This document shows positions 28,295 to 36,600 of a stretch of DNA of 64,000 nt, in pieces. Positions within the stretch are counted from its first letter, which is position 1; every line of letters starts with the position of its first letter. Made by a program: the position numbers and the translations under genes. The notes under the pieces are model-generated. The model worked only from the letters and a program-made list of their open reading frames with translations, was not told the origin of the DNA and did no database searches. The stretch is from Thermoanaerobaculia bacterium (lineage in GTDB: Bacteria; Acidobacteriota; Thermoanaerobaculia; Multivoradales; J023), in assembly GCA_030431255.1 (NCBI GenBank), contig JAUIJL010000002.1, positions 124,001 through 188,000 on the forward strand, given 5' to 3'.

Positions 28295-28864
28295 GTGAGC
28301 CGAGCACCCGAATCGCCCCATGGCCCCCTCCTGCCGATTCTCTATCGCGAGATCGAGGACCGCTGTCGTGAGACCGCCGAATCCCTTCCACCCTGGCCCT
28401 GCCGACGAGGATGCGACGATTGTTGCCGCCGTTTGGCAGAGCCTCCTCGACTGGTCCGTGAGGAATGGCGACGGATCGAAATCGGCCTACAAGGACTCGC
28501 CCCGGAGGTCCGCTCCGAGATCGAGGACCGGCTAGTCGCGACCGCTGAGCTCGACACCGGGCCCGTGGTCTGCCCCTTTCTCGAGCTCGAATCCGGGGCG
28601 TGCGGAATCTACGACCACCGCCCCTCTACCTGTCGGACCTACGGGTTTTACCAACTCCGCGACGGAGCGGCCTACTGTCGAATCGTGGAAGAACACGCCG
28701 ATCGAGATACCGAAGCTTCGCCCTGGGCATCGAAGATCGTCTGGGGACGGCAAGAATCCATCGACCACCGCCTAAAACAGGCCTACGGTGCCCCGATCCC
28801 CCTCCGTCAATGGTTGCGTGAACGGCGGGATTCGACGACGGGCCAACAACCTGGCACCTCGTAG
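28295..28864 (+). CDS. YkgJ-type cysteine-cluster (Zn/Fe-chelating) protein
   Basis: A 189-residue protein starting at GTG 28295. The cysteine signature C-R-R-G-C-D-D-C-C near residue 36, then C-P-F-L-E, and C-G-I-Y-D-H-R-P-S-T-C-R-T-Y-G near residue 104, is diagnostic of the YkgJ/UPF0153 family, which is thought to bind zinc or an iron-sulfur centre; cellular function is not established. No signal peptide or membrane segment. The stop codon (28862-28864) lies inside a 15-bp tandem repeat, so the last few residues (G-Q-Q-P-G-T-S) are encoded by repeat DNA. This suggests the original C-terminus was altered by repeat insertion. Confidence 0.85.
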   Translation: MSRAPESPHGPLLPILYREIEDRCRETAESLPPWPCRRGCDDCCRRLAEPPRLVREEWRRIEIGLQGLAPEVRSEIEDRLVATAELDTGPVVCPFLELESGACGIYDHRPSTCRTYGFYQLRDGAAYCRIVEEHADRDTEASPWASKIVWGRQESIDHRLKQAYGAPIPLRQWLRERRDSTTGQQPGTS

Positions 28865-28920
28865 GTCTGCACCTCGTAGGTCTGCACCTCGTAGGTCTGG
28901 CCAACAACCTGGCACCCCGC
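28842..28920. repeat. Repeat cluster at the 3' end of the YkgJ gene
   Basis: Two copies of CCAACAACCTGGCACC (28843-28858 and 28901-28916) flank three tandem copies of the 15-mer GCACCTCGTAGGTCT (28854-28898). CCTGGCACC is the reverse complement of the GGTGCCAGG core seen elsewhere in the window. Confidence 0.85.
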
Positions 28921-28924
28921 AGAC

Positions 28925-31546
28925 CTAATCCCCCCGTAAAGCAACAGCTGGGCTGACATCGAGAGCCCTCTTCAAAGGCAAAGCCACCGCGCAAGCGGAG
29001 ATCGCGAGCAAAGTCAGCGAGACCCACAGCCACAGACCGGGCTCGACGGCTTGGATGCCGTAGACGTGCTTCGAGAGCAAGTGTCCGACCCATGTGGCGC
29101 CCGCCAGTCCCAGGGCCAAACCCGGAGTCACCAAGTAGAGGGCTTGTTGGACAACCCCTCCGACGATGGAGCCGTGTCCGGCCCCGAGCGCACGACGCAG
29201 CCCGAGCTCGCGGATTTGATGGGCGATGCTCATGGACAGCACGGCGTAGAGCCCGACCGCGGCCAGGATGAGGGCCAATTGGGCGAAAGCGCCGATCAAG
29301 CGGGTCTGGAATCGATGGTGCTCGAGCCGTTGGTCGATCCACGCTTGCAAGGTTTGCCCTTCGCCCAAGGGAATGGTCGGATCCTGGGACCAAATACGCG
29401 ACCGGACGGCGGCCACAGCGAGGGCCGGATCTCGCTCGGTACGCATCAGAAGCTGCATGCGAGGCCAGGGGAATTGGGCGTAGGGCAAGTACAGCCGGGG
29501 AGCGCGATGCTCCGTGGCGTCCGCCCGCACGGAGGCGACGACCCCGACGATCCGACGCACGGTGGTGTCGTCGGAGCTGAAATAACCCGGGTGGGTCAGC
29601 TTCAATCCGAGGGCGTCTCGGGCAGCCACGCCCATCACGGTACGGACGAACGTCTCATCGACGATCACCGTGCCGGGCCCGTCGGCGCTGTCGAGGCTCG
29701 GGTCGAAGAGCCTACCGGCGAGCAAGCGCAATCCAGTGGCGGTCATCCACCCGCCGTCCACGCTGCGGATCACCACCCGCAGATCATCGGGCTCGGCCGC
29801 GACACCTTCCAACGACAGCAGGGGCATGCGAAATCCTCCCGCGTCCAAGGGGTGATGGTTTCCGATACCGGCGCTTTCGATGCCCGGAGCTCCCGCCACA
29901 TTCGCCGCCAGATCCTCGTAAAACCGCCGACGAGACTCGGCATCGTCGGCGGCAGCAGGCGGGCTGACCGTCATCAACATGGCACCGTCGACCCGGAGAC
30001 CGTGATCCACGTCAAGCCGCTGGCTCATGCTGCTGAGCATCAACCCAGCCGTAGCCGCCAGCAGAGTGGCTACCGTCACCTCGGCGATCACCAACACCCG
30101 GTTGGATCGCGCCCCGGACACGGTTCCGACGCTCGTCCGAAGATCCCCCGCCGGATCGACCCGCGAGCCCAGCCGGGCCGGCAGCCAGCTCGCCAAGGCG
30201 CCTGCCAAGCCCGTGGTGGCCGCCATCACTAGGACTACCCGCAAATCGATGCCCGCTTCCACCAAACGCGGCAGGTCCGGCGGCGCCAAACGTCGGAAGA
30301 GCTGGAGCAGCAGATGGCCGACCCACAGGCCGAGGACGCCCCCGCACACGGCGAGCGTCAAGCTCTCCACCGCCACCAACCGTCCCATGGCGACGCGATC
30401 GGCTCCGAGGGCTGAGCGCACGGCCATTTCACGACGGCGCGACGCGGAGCGCGCCAACTGGAGATGCGCCACGTTGGAGCACGCCAACAACAAGAGCGCG
30501 GCCACCGCCGCCATCACCACCCACAAGGGGCCGTCTACCCGTCGCGCCAACATATCCTGGAGCGATTGCACCCACGCGGTCATACCGTCCGCAACATCGC
30601 CACCGCCCAAAGCCACCGCGAGCTGCGCGTCCGCCTGTGGGTAATCGATCCCGTCCTTCAGGCGCGCCAACACCACCAGCTCACGATCGCCGTCTTGGTT
30701 CTCCTCGCGGGTGAACGGTCGCCATAGGGACACCCCGTAGGGCAGATCGAAGGCTGCGGGCATCACGCCCACGATCTCGTGATCCACCCCCTGGATCGAC
30801 ACCCTTTCGCCGAGGATCGAAGCCTGAGATCCGTAGCGGCTCTGCCAGAACCCGTGGGCCAGAAGGACGACCGGCGCGCCGTCGGAGTATTCCCGCTCGC
30901 TGATGCCCCGACCGATCATGGGCTCGACGCCGATCACCTCCAGATAACCCTCCGAGATTCGCGCCAGCTGAATACCCATGGGCCGACCCACGGAGTCCAC
31001 CAAATCCCGGGGTGCCACTGAAAACGCGGCGACCGCTTGGAAGACGGACACCTCGCGCAGCCTTTGTACCTCCGGCCAGCTCGCCTCCATGAACCGCTGA
31101 TCGCCATCGAGCTGGGCCGACCAAACCCTCACCAGTCGATCCGGATCGGGATACGGCAACGGCCTGAGCAAGACCCCGTCGACCAACGCATACACCGCCG
31201 CGGTGGCCCCCAATCCCAGTGCCAACGTGCCGATGGCGAGGGCGGAATATCCTGGACGACGCCTCAAACCCCGAAAGGCGATCCGCGCGTCGTGAATCCA
31301 GGGTTCCATGCCTCCGCCGCCCGCCGGGATTTCGTCTTTCCTAGCTCCGGACCACCGTTCCCGCACGGCCGAGCTCATCAGGTCGGCCCCGGTCACCACG
31401 ACGAATTTGCACCGGGCCCACGGGCTCCGCAGAGCTGCCCATTGGTCTTCCAGATCCCGACGGATGGAGTCCCCGAATCGATCGCGAAAGGATCGCGGAA
31501 AGCAACGGATCCAAGATGAAATGAGTCGATGGATAAGGCGGCTCAT
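28925..31546 (-). CDS. ADOP-family ABC permease (MacB/FtsX-like, no ATPase)
   Basis: An 873-residue protein. The N-terminal ~85 residues form the helical cap seen in acidobacterial duplicated orphan permeases (P-R-S-F-R-D-R-F-G, then R-R-D-L-E-D-Q-W). Next come a membrane helix with A-I-G-T-L-A-L-G-L-G, a MacB-like periplasmic core with the W-x-x-x-Y-G / G-V-M-P-A type segments, three helices, a second periplasmic core and three final helices, that is, two FtsX domains in one chain. No ATP-binding subunit gene is nearby, as is usual for ADOPs. Substrate unknown; efflux or envelope stress roles are proposed for the family. The start ATG overlaps the PadR stop by 4 bp with GAGGAAGGG just upstream, so translation is coupled. 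Confidence 0.9.
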   Translation of the reverse strand: MSRLIHRLISSWIRCFPRSFRDRFGDSIRRDLEDQWAALRSPWARCKFVVVTGADLMSSAVRERWSGARKDEIPAGGGGMEPWIHDARIAFRGLRRRPGYSALAIGTLALGLGATAAVYALVDGVLLRPLPYPDPDRLVRVWSAQLDGDQRFMEASWPEVQRLREVSVFQAVAAFSVAPRDLVDSVGRPMGIQLARISEGYLEVIGVEPMIGRGISEREYSDGAPVVLLAHGFWQSRYGSQASILGERVSIQGVDHEIVGVMPAAFDLPYGVSLWRPFTREENQDGDRELVVLARLKDGIDYPQADAQLAVALGGGDVADGMTAWVQSLQDMLARRVDGPLWVVMAAVAALLLLACSNVAHLQLARSASRRREMAVRSALGADRVAMGRLVAVESLTLAVCGGVLGLWVGHLLLQLFRRLAPPDLPRLVEAGIDLRVVLVMAATTGLAGALASWLPARLGSRVDPAGDLRTSVGTVSGARSNRVLVIAEVTVATLLAATAGLMLSSMSQRLDVDHGLRVDGAMLMTVSPPAAADDAESRRRFYEDLAANVAGAPGIESAGIGNHHPLDAGGFRMPLLSLEGVAAEPDDLRVVIRSVDGGWMTATGLRLLAGRLFDPSLDSADGPGTVIVDETFVRTVMGVAARDALGLKLTHPGYFSSDDTTVRRIVGVVASVRADATEHRAPRLYLPYAQFPWPRMQLLMRTERDPALAVAAVRSRIWSQDPTIPLGEGQTLQAWIDQRLEHHRFQTRLIGAFAQLALILAAVGLYAVLSMSIAHQIRELGLRRALGAGHGSIVGGVVQQALYLVTPGLALGLAGATWVGHLLSKHVYGIQAVEPGLWLWVSLTLLAISACAVALPLKRALDVSPAVALRGD

Positions 31547-31923
31547 GTCCCTTCCTCTGCCAATTGACCTTCCTCCCCCAACAAGCCCAGACGTCGCGAA
31601 TGGTCGAGCTGCTCGGCCATTCGTTCCGATTCCGCCACCAGCACCGCTCGCCCCTTTTCCGTCAATCGATAGTAGCGACGTCGCGCATCGTCTCGATCCG
31701 CGTCCGACGGCGGCTCCACCTCCGCCAGCCAGTCGTCATCCAGCAGCCGAGCGAGGTGTCGATAAAGCTGGCCGGTGCCTAGGGTCAGGCGACCGGCGGA
31801 CTGATCTTTCAATCGCCCGAGCAGCGCGTAGCCATGGGCGGGGCCCTCGGCAAAGGCCAGCAAGAGGCCGTAGATGATCGGTGTCAAGGGAAGGAAACGT
31901 TCGGCCATGAATCGATCGGTCAT
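31543..31923 (-). CDS. PadR-family transcriptional regulator
   Basis: A 126-residue protein with the PadR winged-helix pattern: L-T-P-I-I-Y-G-L-L-L-A-F, then G-P-A-H-G-Y-A-L-L-G-R-L, G-T-G-Q-L-Y-R-H-L-A-R-L-L-D-D-D-W-L and R-R-R-Y-Y-R-L-T-E-K-G-R. The start at 31923 has GGAG seven bases upstream. It overlaps the ADOP permease gene by 4 bp (ATGA). PadR-ADOP pairs are characteristic of Acidobacteriota, and the regulator probably represses its own operon. The inducer is unknown. Confidence 0.9.
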   Translation of the reverse strand: MTDRFMAERFLPLTPIIYGLLLAFAEGPAHGYALLGRLKDQSAGRLTLGTGQLYRHLARLLDDDWLAEVEPPSDADRDDARRRYYRLTEKGRAVLVAESERMAEQLDHSRRLGLLGEEGQLAEEGT

Positions 31924-31943
31924 CTCGTATCTCCATCTCGTCT

Positions 31944-31960
31944 ATATACAATTTGCATAT
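31944..31960 (-). promoter_or_regulatory. Candidate PadR operator
   Basis: The 17-bp near-palindrome ATATACAATTTGCATAT lies 21 bp upstream of the PadR start; its half-sites, ATATACAA and ATATGCAA, differ at one position. It sits in a locally AT-rich stretch that could also hold the -10 element. PadR proteins usually bind such dyads in their own promoters. Assignment is by position and symmetry only. Confidence 0.4.
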
Positions 31961-32413
31961 ATCCAAAATAGATCTACGTGGGCCAGTCCGCAGGGTTGCA
32001 CTTCCTGTGGATCATTTCTGAGCCCGATTTCAGCTCGCGAGTCATCTCCACGGTTCCCATCGAATAATAGAGAGATTAGAATAAGAAAAAGTCTATATTC
32101 TCGAGTACAGGAGAGATCATGCAGTAAGAAGCATCTTCTACGGCTTTCCTATTCGCAGTGGCTCTGGGCTTTTCTCGAGCCCTGCCGCGATCTCGGCCGG
32201 CGCCGAGGCCGTCGCCCCGTCACCTCCCACACTCTCTGAACCCCACAACTGAAATCCGATTGACGCGCTCCGTCGCCGCTCCTTGCCGCATGTTTCGCTA
32301 GGGTTGTTGTTCTTCTTTCCGCCCCCGGCTTCCGATCCAGCGGGCTCAGGTTTCGAGGTGGGATATGCCTTGGAGAGGCCGCGGACCGATCTCCGCACGA
32401 AGGAAACTTGCCG
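31961..32413. other. Intergenic region upstream of M23 gene
   Basis: About 450 bp between divergent PadR and M23 genes. No gene, repeat or convincing promoter was recognised. A GGGCT...AGCCC hairpin near 32166-32182 has no T-run. AAGGAAA at about 32400-32406 serves as ribosome-binding site for the gene that follows. Confidence 0.4.
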
Positions 32414-33310
32414 ATGGCACACAACTCGCCTTTCCGCTCCAACCGATCCGGCTCCTCCAAAACTCAACGTCTCGTCCTTTGGACGATGCAGGCACTCTTG
32501 TTGCTGCTCGCTCTGCCGGGCTTCGCCCAAGACCTGCCGGACAACGACTTCATCGATTGGCCCATTGGAGAATGCGTCGACGATCGAATGGTCAAGAGCT
32601 ACTCCTACAAAATCCAGCAGGACTTCGCCAATCACTGGTGCCCGGTCCATGACAACGATGTCTCGGATCGATGCAACGATGTCACCGAGGTACCCGGTCA
32701 AATCGACTTCAATTGCTTCCATTCAGGCGTCGATCTTCACCACCTTTTGGGCGGCGATTCGACCAAAGGGGAAGTGGTTTACGCCGCGGCTGACGGCCGG
32801 GTGGTCGGCCTGCTCGATTGGAACCTGCAAGGTCATGTCGTGCTGATCGAGCATAAGATCCGCGGAGAGACGATTTATGCGGCCTATGCTCATCTGAACC
32901 AAGACATCTTCGTGGTGGAGAATCAGCCGGTTCGCCGGGGTCAGCCGATCGGCAAGATCTATACCTGGGCACCCTCGAGTAATAGTCATCTTCACTTCGA
33001 GATGCGCGACCGACTGCAGGTCACCACCTGCCCTCGCGGCACGAATTGCGCCAATGAGAACGCGCTGACCCAATCGTGTTTCGGCAACGGCTACAGCTTG
33101 GTGGAGCACCCTGGGGGAGATACCACTTGCTTGAGAAACTCGGGGCCGGATGCCTTGGGCTCCTGGGGTTTTCGCGATCCGGTGGAAGGCTATTTTGCCG
33201 ATCGTCCGGACTATCCCCTGTCACTGCTCGCGGCAACGGCTCCTACTCCGGCCAGTCCAGCTGTTTCTCGTCCCGGGGTTGGCAGGTCTACACCTTCGGT
33301 CTCGGCCTGA
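32414..33310 (+). CDS. M23 metallopeptidase, secreted; altered C-terminus
   Basis: The ATG at 32414 has AAGGAAA seven bases upstream and gives 298 residues. A signal peptide (long leucine run, A-L-P-G-F-A-Q) leads into an M23/LytM-like domain with H-S-G-V-D-L-H-H (first zinc ligands, about residue 105), the G-x-V-V-x-A-A-A-D-G-R-V core, A-Y-A-H-L and S-H-L-H-F-E-M (last ligand, about residue 197). Family members cut peptidoglycan cross-links or glycine-rich peptides. It has only modest similarity to the LasA-like protein at 3882-5012. The last ~25 residues (T-A-P-T-P-A-S onward) are out-of-frame translation of DNA that in frame +1 encodes a VWA-domain fragment, so a deletion or frameshift has probably replaced the original C-terminus. 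Confidence 0.78.
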   Translation: MAHNSPFRSNRSGSSKTQRLVLWTMQALLLLLALPGFAQDLPDNDFIDWPIGECVDDRMVKSYSYKIQQDFANHWCPVHDNDVSDRCNDVTEVPGQIDFNCFHSGVDLHHLLGGDSTKGEVVYAAADGRVVGLLDWNLQGHVVLIEHKIRGETIYAAYAHLNQDIFVVENQPVRRGQPIGKIYTWAPSSNSHLHFEMRDRLQVTTCPRGTNCANENALTQSCFGNGYSLVEHPGGDTTCLRNSGPDALGSWGFRDPVEGYFADRPDYPLSLLAATAPTPASPAVSRPGVGRSTPSVSA

Positions 33311-33621
33311 CCAACGAAGCGATCGACGAGGCCTTGCTCACCCAGATCGCCACCGACACCGGCGGCGAGCTCAAACGATTGCCCACCGAGGACCTGATGT
33401 GTGAGCTCCAGCGGGTGAGAGCCAAGCTCTCCGGCGGCACGGCGGCGGTGTGCACACAGCACAGCGTGCTGCCCGGCGCCACCGTCACCTTCAACGTCGA
33501 CGTGCCGGCGGGCCAAGAGCAGGCGTCGTTCAACACTTCCTGGCGCGCCGATCGATGCATCGACAAATTTGAAACGCTACATCGAGCAATCTCACTCTTC
33601 ATGAAGGAACCCGTCATTTAA
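33226..33621 (+). pseudogene. Remnant of a VWA-domain protein
   Basis: A frame that overlaps the end of the M23 gene encodes W-Q-V-Y-T-F-G-L-G-L-T-N-E-A-I-D-E-A-L-L and then I-A-T-D-T-G-G-E-L, the last strand and helix of a von Willebrand factor A domain, followed by part of the beta-domain that usually comes after it. The first half of the domain, with the D-x-S-x-S metal site, is absent, and there is no start of its own. It is best read as debris from a deletion that joined an M23 gene to the tail of a VWA gene. Confidence 0.6.
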
Positions 33622-33654
33622 AACCCAAACGAGTGACCAACTCCGAGGTGCGCC

Positions 33655-36600
33655 GTGCTCCCGACGCCCGCCGCCAACGATCACAGCGATAGCCAAGGCA
33701 CCGCCTCCCACGTCCTCTCACCCCCGTCGGTCTCCTTGCCCAAGGGCGGAGGCGCGATTCGGGGCATGGACGAAAAACCGGCCGCCCATCCGGTGACCGG
33801 CGGCAGCTCCATGGCCGTGCCCATCGCCACCAGCCCGGGGCGGTCAGGTTTCGGGCCCGAGCTTGCCCTCACCTACGACTCCGGCGCGGGCAACGGGCCG
33901 TGGGGTTTCGGTTGGGATCTCTCCTTGCCGTCGGTGACCCGCAAGACCGCCAAGGGCATGCCCCGATATCGCGACGCAGACGAGTCGGATGTCTTCATCC
34001 TCTCCGGTGCGGAGGATTTGGTGCCGGTCCTGGACGCCTCGGGCTCACCGCAGGTCGATACCCAGAGCGTGCCGGGGTTTCGCATTCATCGCTATCGACC
34101 TCGCATCGATAGCCTATTCGCTCGCATCGAGCGTTGGACCCGCACCGACGACGACGGCGACGTGCATTGGCGGGTCGTCTCCAAGGACAATCTGCTCAAT
34201 ATCTACGGTCGCGACGCCGAGTCCCGGGTCTTCGACCCCGAGGATCCAAAGCGGATTTTTCAATGGCTGCTGTGCGAAACCCGGGAGGACCGCGGGCAGG
34301 GGATCCTCTACTCGTATAAGGCCGAGGACGGCATCGGCATCGACCTGAGCCAGAGCCACGAGGCGCATCGGGGCGATCGCGACGACCCGCGACGATCGAG
34401 CCGTCGCTACCTAAAACGCATTCGCTACGGCAACCGCGAGCCTTTGTTGGACGGCGATGGTCGACGTCCCCACGATCTCAGCCCGCAGCAACGCAGCCAA
34501 ATCGATTGGCTCTTCGAGGTGGTCTTCGACTACGGCGAGCACGATCTCGGCGTGCCCACCCCGGCGGATGTCGGGGATTGGGGCGCGCGCCCGGATCCCT
34601 TCTCCACCTACCGCCCCGGTTTCGAGGTGCGCACCCACCGGCTGTGTCGGCGGGTGCTGATGTTTCACCACTTCGAGAACGAAGTCGGCGTGGGCCGGGA
34701 TTGCCTGGTACGTTCCACGGATTTCGACTACTCCCAAAGCGAGGAATCCGCCCTCCAAGACGACACGTCCCACGACGAAGCCGTCTACACTTTCTTGCAC
34801 CGGGTGCGGCATGCCTCCTATTCCCGCCAGGGTCCGGGTTACCGCGAGCGCTCCCTGCCGGCTTTGCAGCTGGGTTATAGCCGACCCAGGGTCCAGGACC
34901 GAGTCGAAGAGCTCGATCCCTCCAGACTCGAAAACCTGCCCGTGGGCATCGACGGTGTGGGCTACCAATGGGTCGACCTGCACGGTGAGGGCACAGCCGG
35001 AGTGCTGTCGGAGCACGGCGAATCCTGGCGCTACCAACGAAACCTCAGCGCTCTCGGGGAACACGGTGTGCGCTTCGGGCCGTCGCGGACCGTCGACCCC
35101 AAACCCAATCGAGACCTCGCCGACGGCGCCCGCCTGATGGACCTAGCCGGCGACGGACGCATGGATGTGGCGGTGCTCGACGGCCCCCAACAAGGCTTTT
35201 TCGAAACGACTCGCGTCTCCGAAACCACCCACGGCTCCCCGGCTTGGCGCGGCTTCCAACCCTTCGAGTCCCGTCTCCCCCGAGACACCGGAGATCCCAA
35301 CCTAAAGCTGGTGGACCTCACCGGCGACGGCCACGCCGACGTCCTGATCACCGAAGACGAGGCCATGGTCTGGCACCCCTCCCTGGGCGAGGCGGGCTTT
35401 GGCGAAGCCCAGCGAGTCAGCGCGGCGCTCGACGAAGATCAAGGTCCGCGGCTGGTCTTTGCGGATCTCACGGATTCCATCTTTCTCGCCGACCTCAGCG
35501 GCGACGGTCTGACGGATCTCGCGCGCGTCCGCAACGGCGAGGTCTGCTATTGGCCCAACCTGGGCTACGGTCGATTCGGCGCCAAGGTCACCATGGATGG
35601 TGCCCCCACCTTCGACACCCCGGACGGCTTCGAGCCCGCGCGCATCCGGCTGGCGGATATCGACGGCAGCGGCACCACCGACCTCATTTACCTGCACGGC
35701 GAGGGGGTGCGGCTCTACTTCAACCGCAGCGGCAACAGCTGGAGCGAGCCTCGGCATCTGGACGTCTTCCCCGCCGTCGACCCGCTCAGCTCGGTGGTCG
35801 CCACGGACTTGCTGGGCAACGGCACCGCCTGCTTGGTGTGGTCGTCCCCCCTGCCCGGCGAGAACCGACGCAACCTGCGCTACGTCGACCTCATGGGCGG
35901 CCAGAAGCCCCACCTGCTGATCCGCACCGACAACAACCTGGGGGCCGAGACCCATTTGTCCTATCGCTCTTCCACCTTCTTCTACCTGCGGGACGAGCTT
36001 GAAGGCCGGCCTTGGATTACCCGTCTGCCCTTCCCGGTGCACGTGGTAGAGCGGATCGACAGCCACGATCACATCACCGGCAACCGCTTCGTCACCCGCT
36101 ACGCCTATCATCACGGCCATTTCGACGGTGTCGAGCGCGAATTTCGGGGTTTTGCCATGGTCGAGCAATGGGAGGGAGACACCCTCCATACAACCGACCC
36201 CACCCCCGGCACCGTGTCTGGTCCCGTGCCCGACAGCCCGCCGGTGCTGACCAAGACCTGGTACCACACCGGCGCTTATTTGGATCGGGAGCATCCGGAA
36301 GACGCCTTCTTCGGGCTCAGCCGAGCCCTCACGTCCGAGTATTACCGCGAGCCGGGCACGACCGACTCCCAATTCCAAGACTTGCTCCTGGCGGACACCA
36401 CCCTGCCGGACGGGCTGACCCCCGAGGAAGAACGGCAGGCCTGCCGCGCCCTCAAGGGTCAGATGCTGAGGCAGGAGGTCTACGCCCTGGACGGCGGCGA
36501 CCGACAGCCCCATCCCTACAGCGTGATCGAGCAAAGCGCGGCCGTCCGCCGGCTTCAAGCCCAGGGGAACGGTCGACACGCGGTCTTCCTGACCCATGCT

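Noticed and set aside
32108..32127. AGGAGAG followed by ATG-CAG-TAA, a two-codon frame upstream of the M23 gene
   Set aside because: Looks like a minimal leader, but no attenuator-type hairpin with T-run follows and there is no other support.
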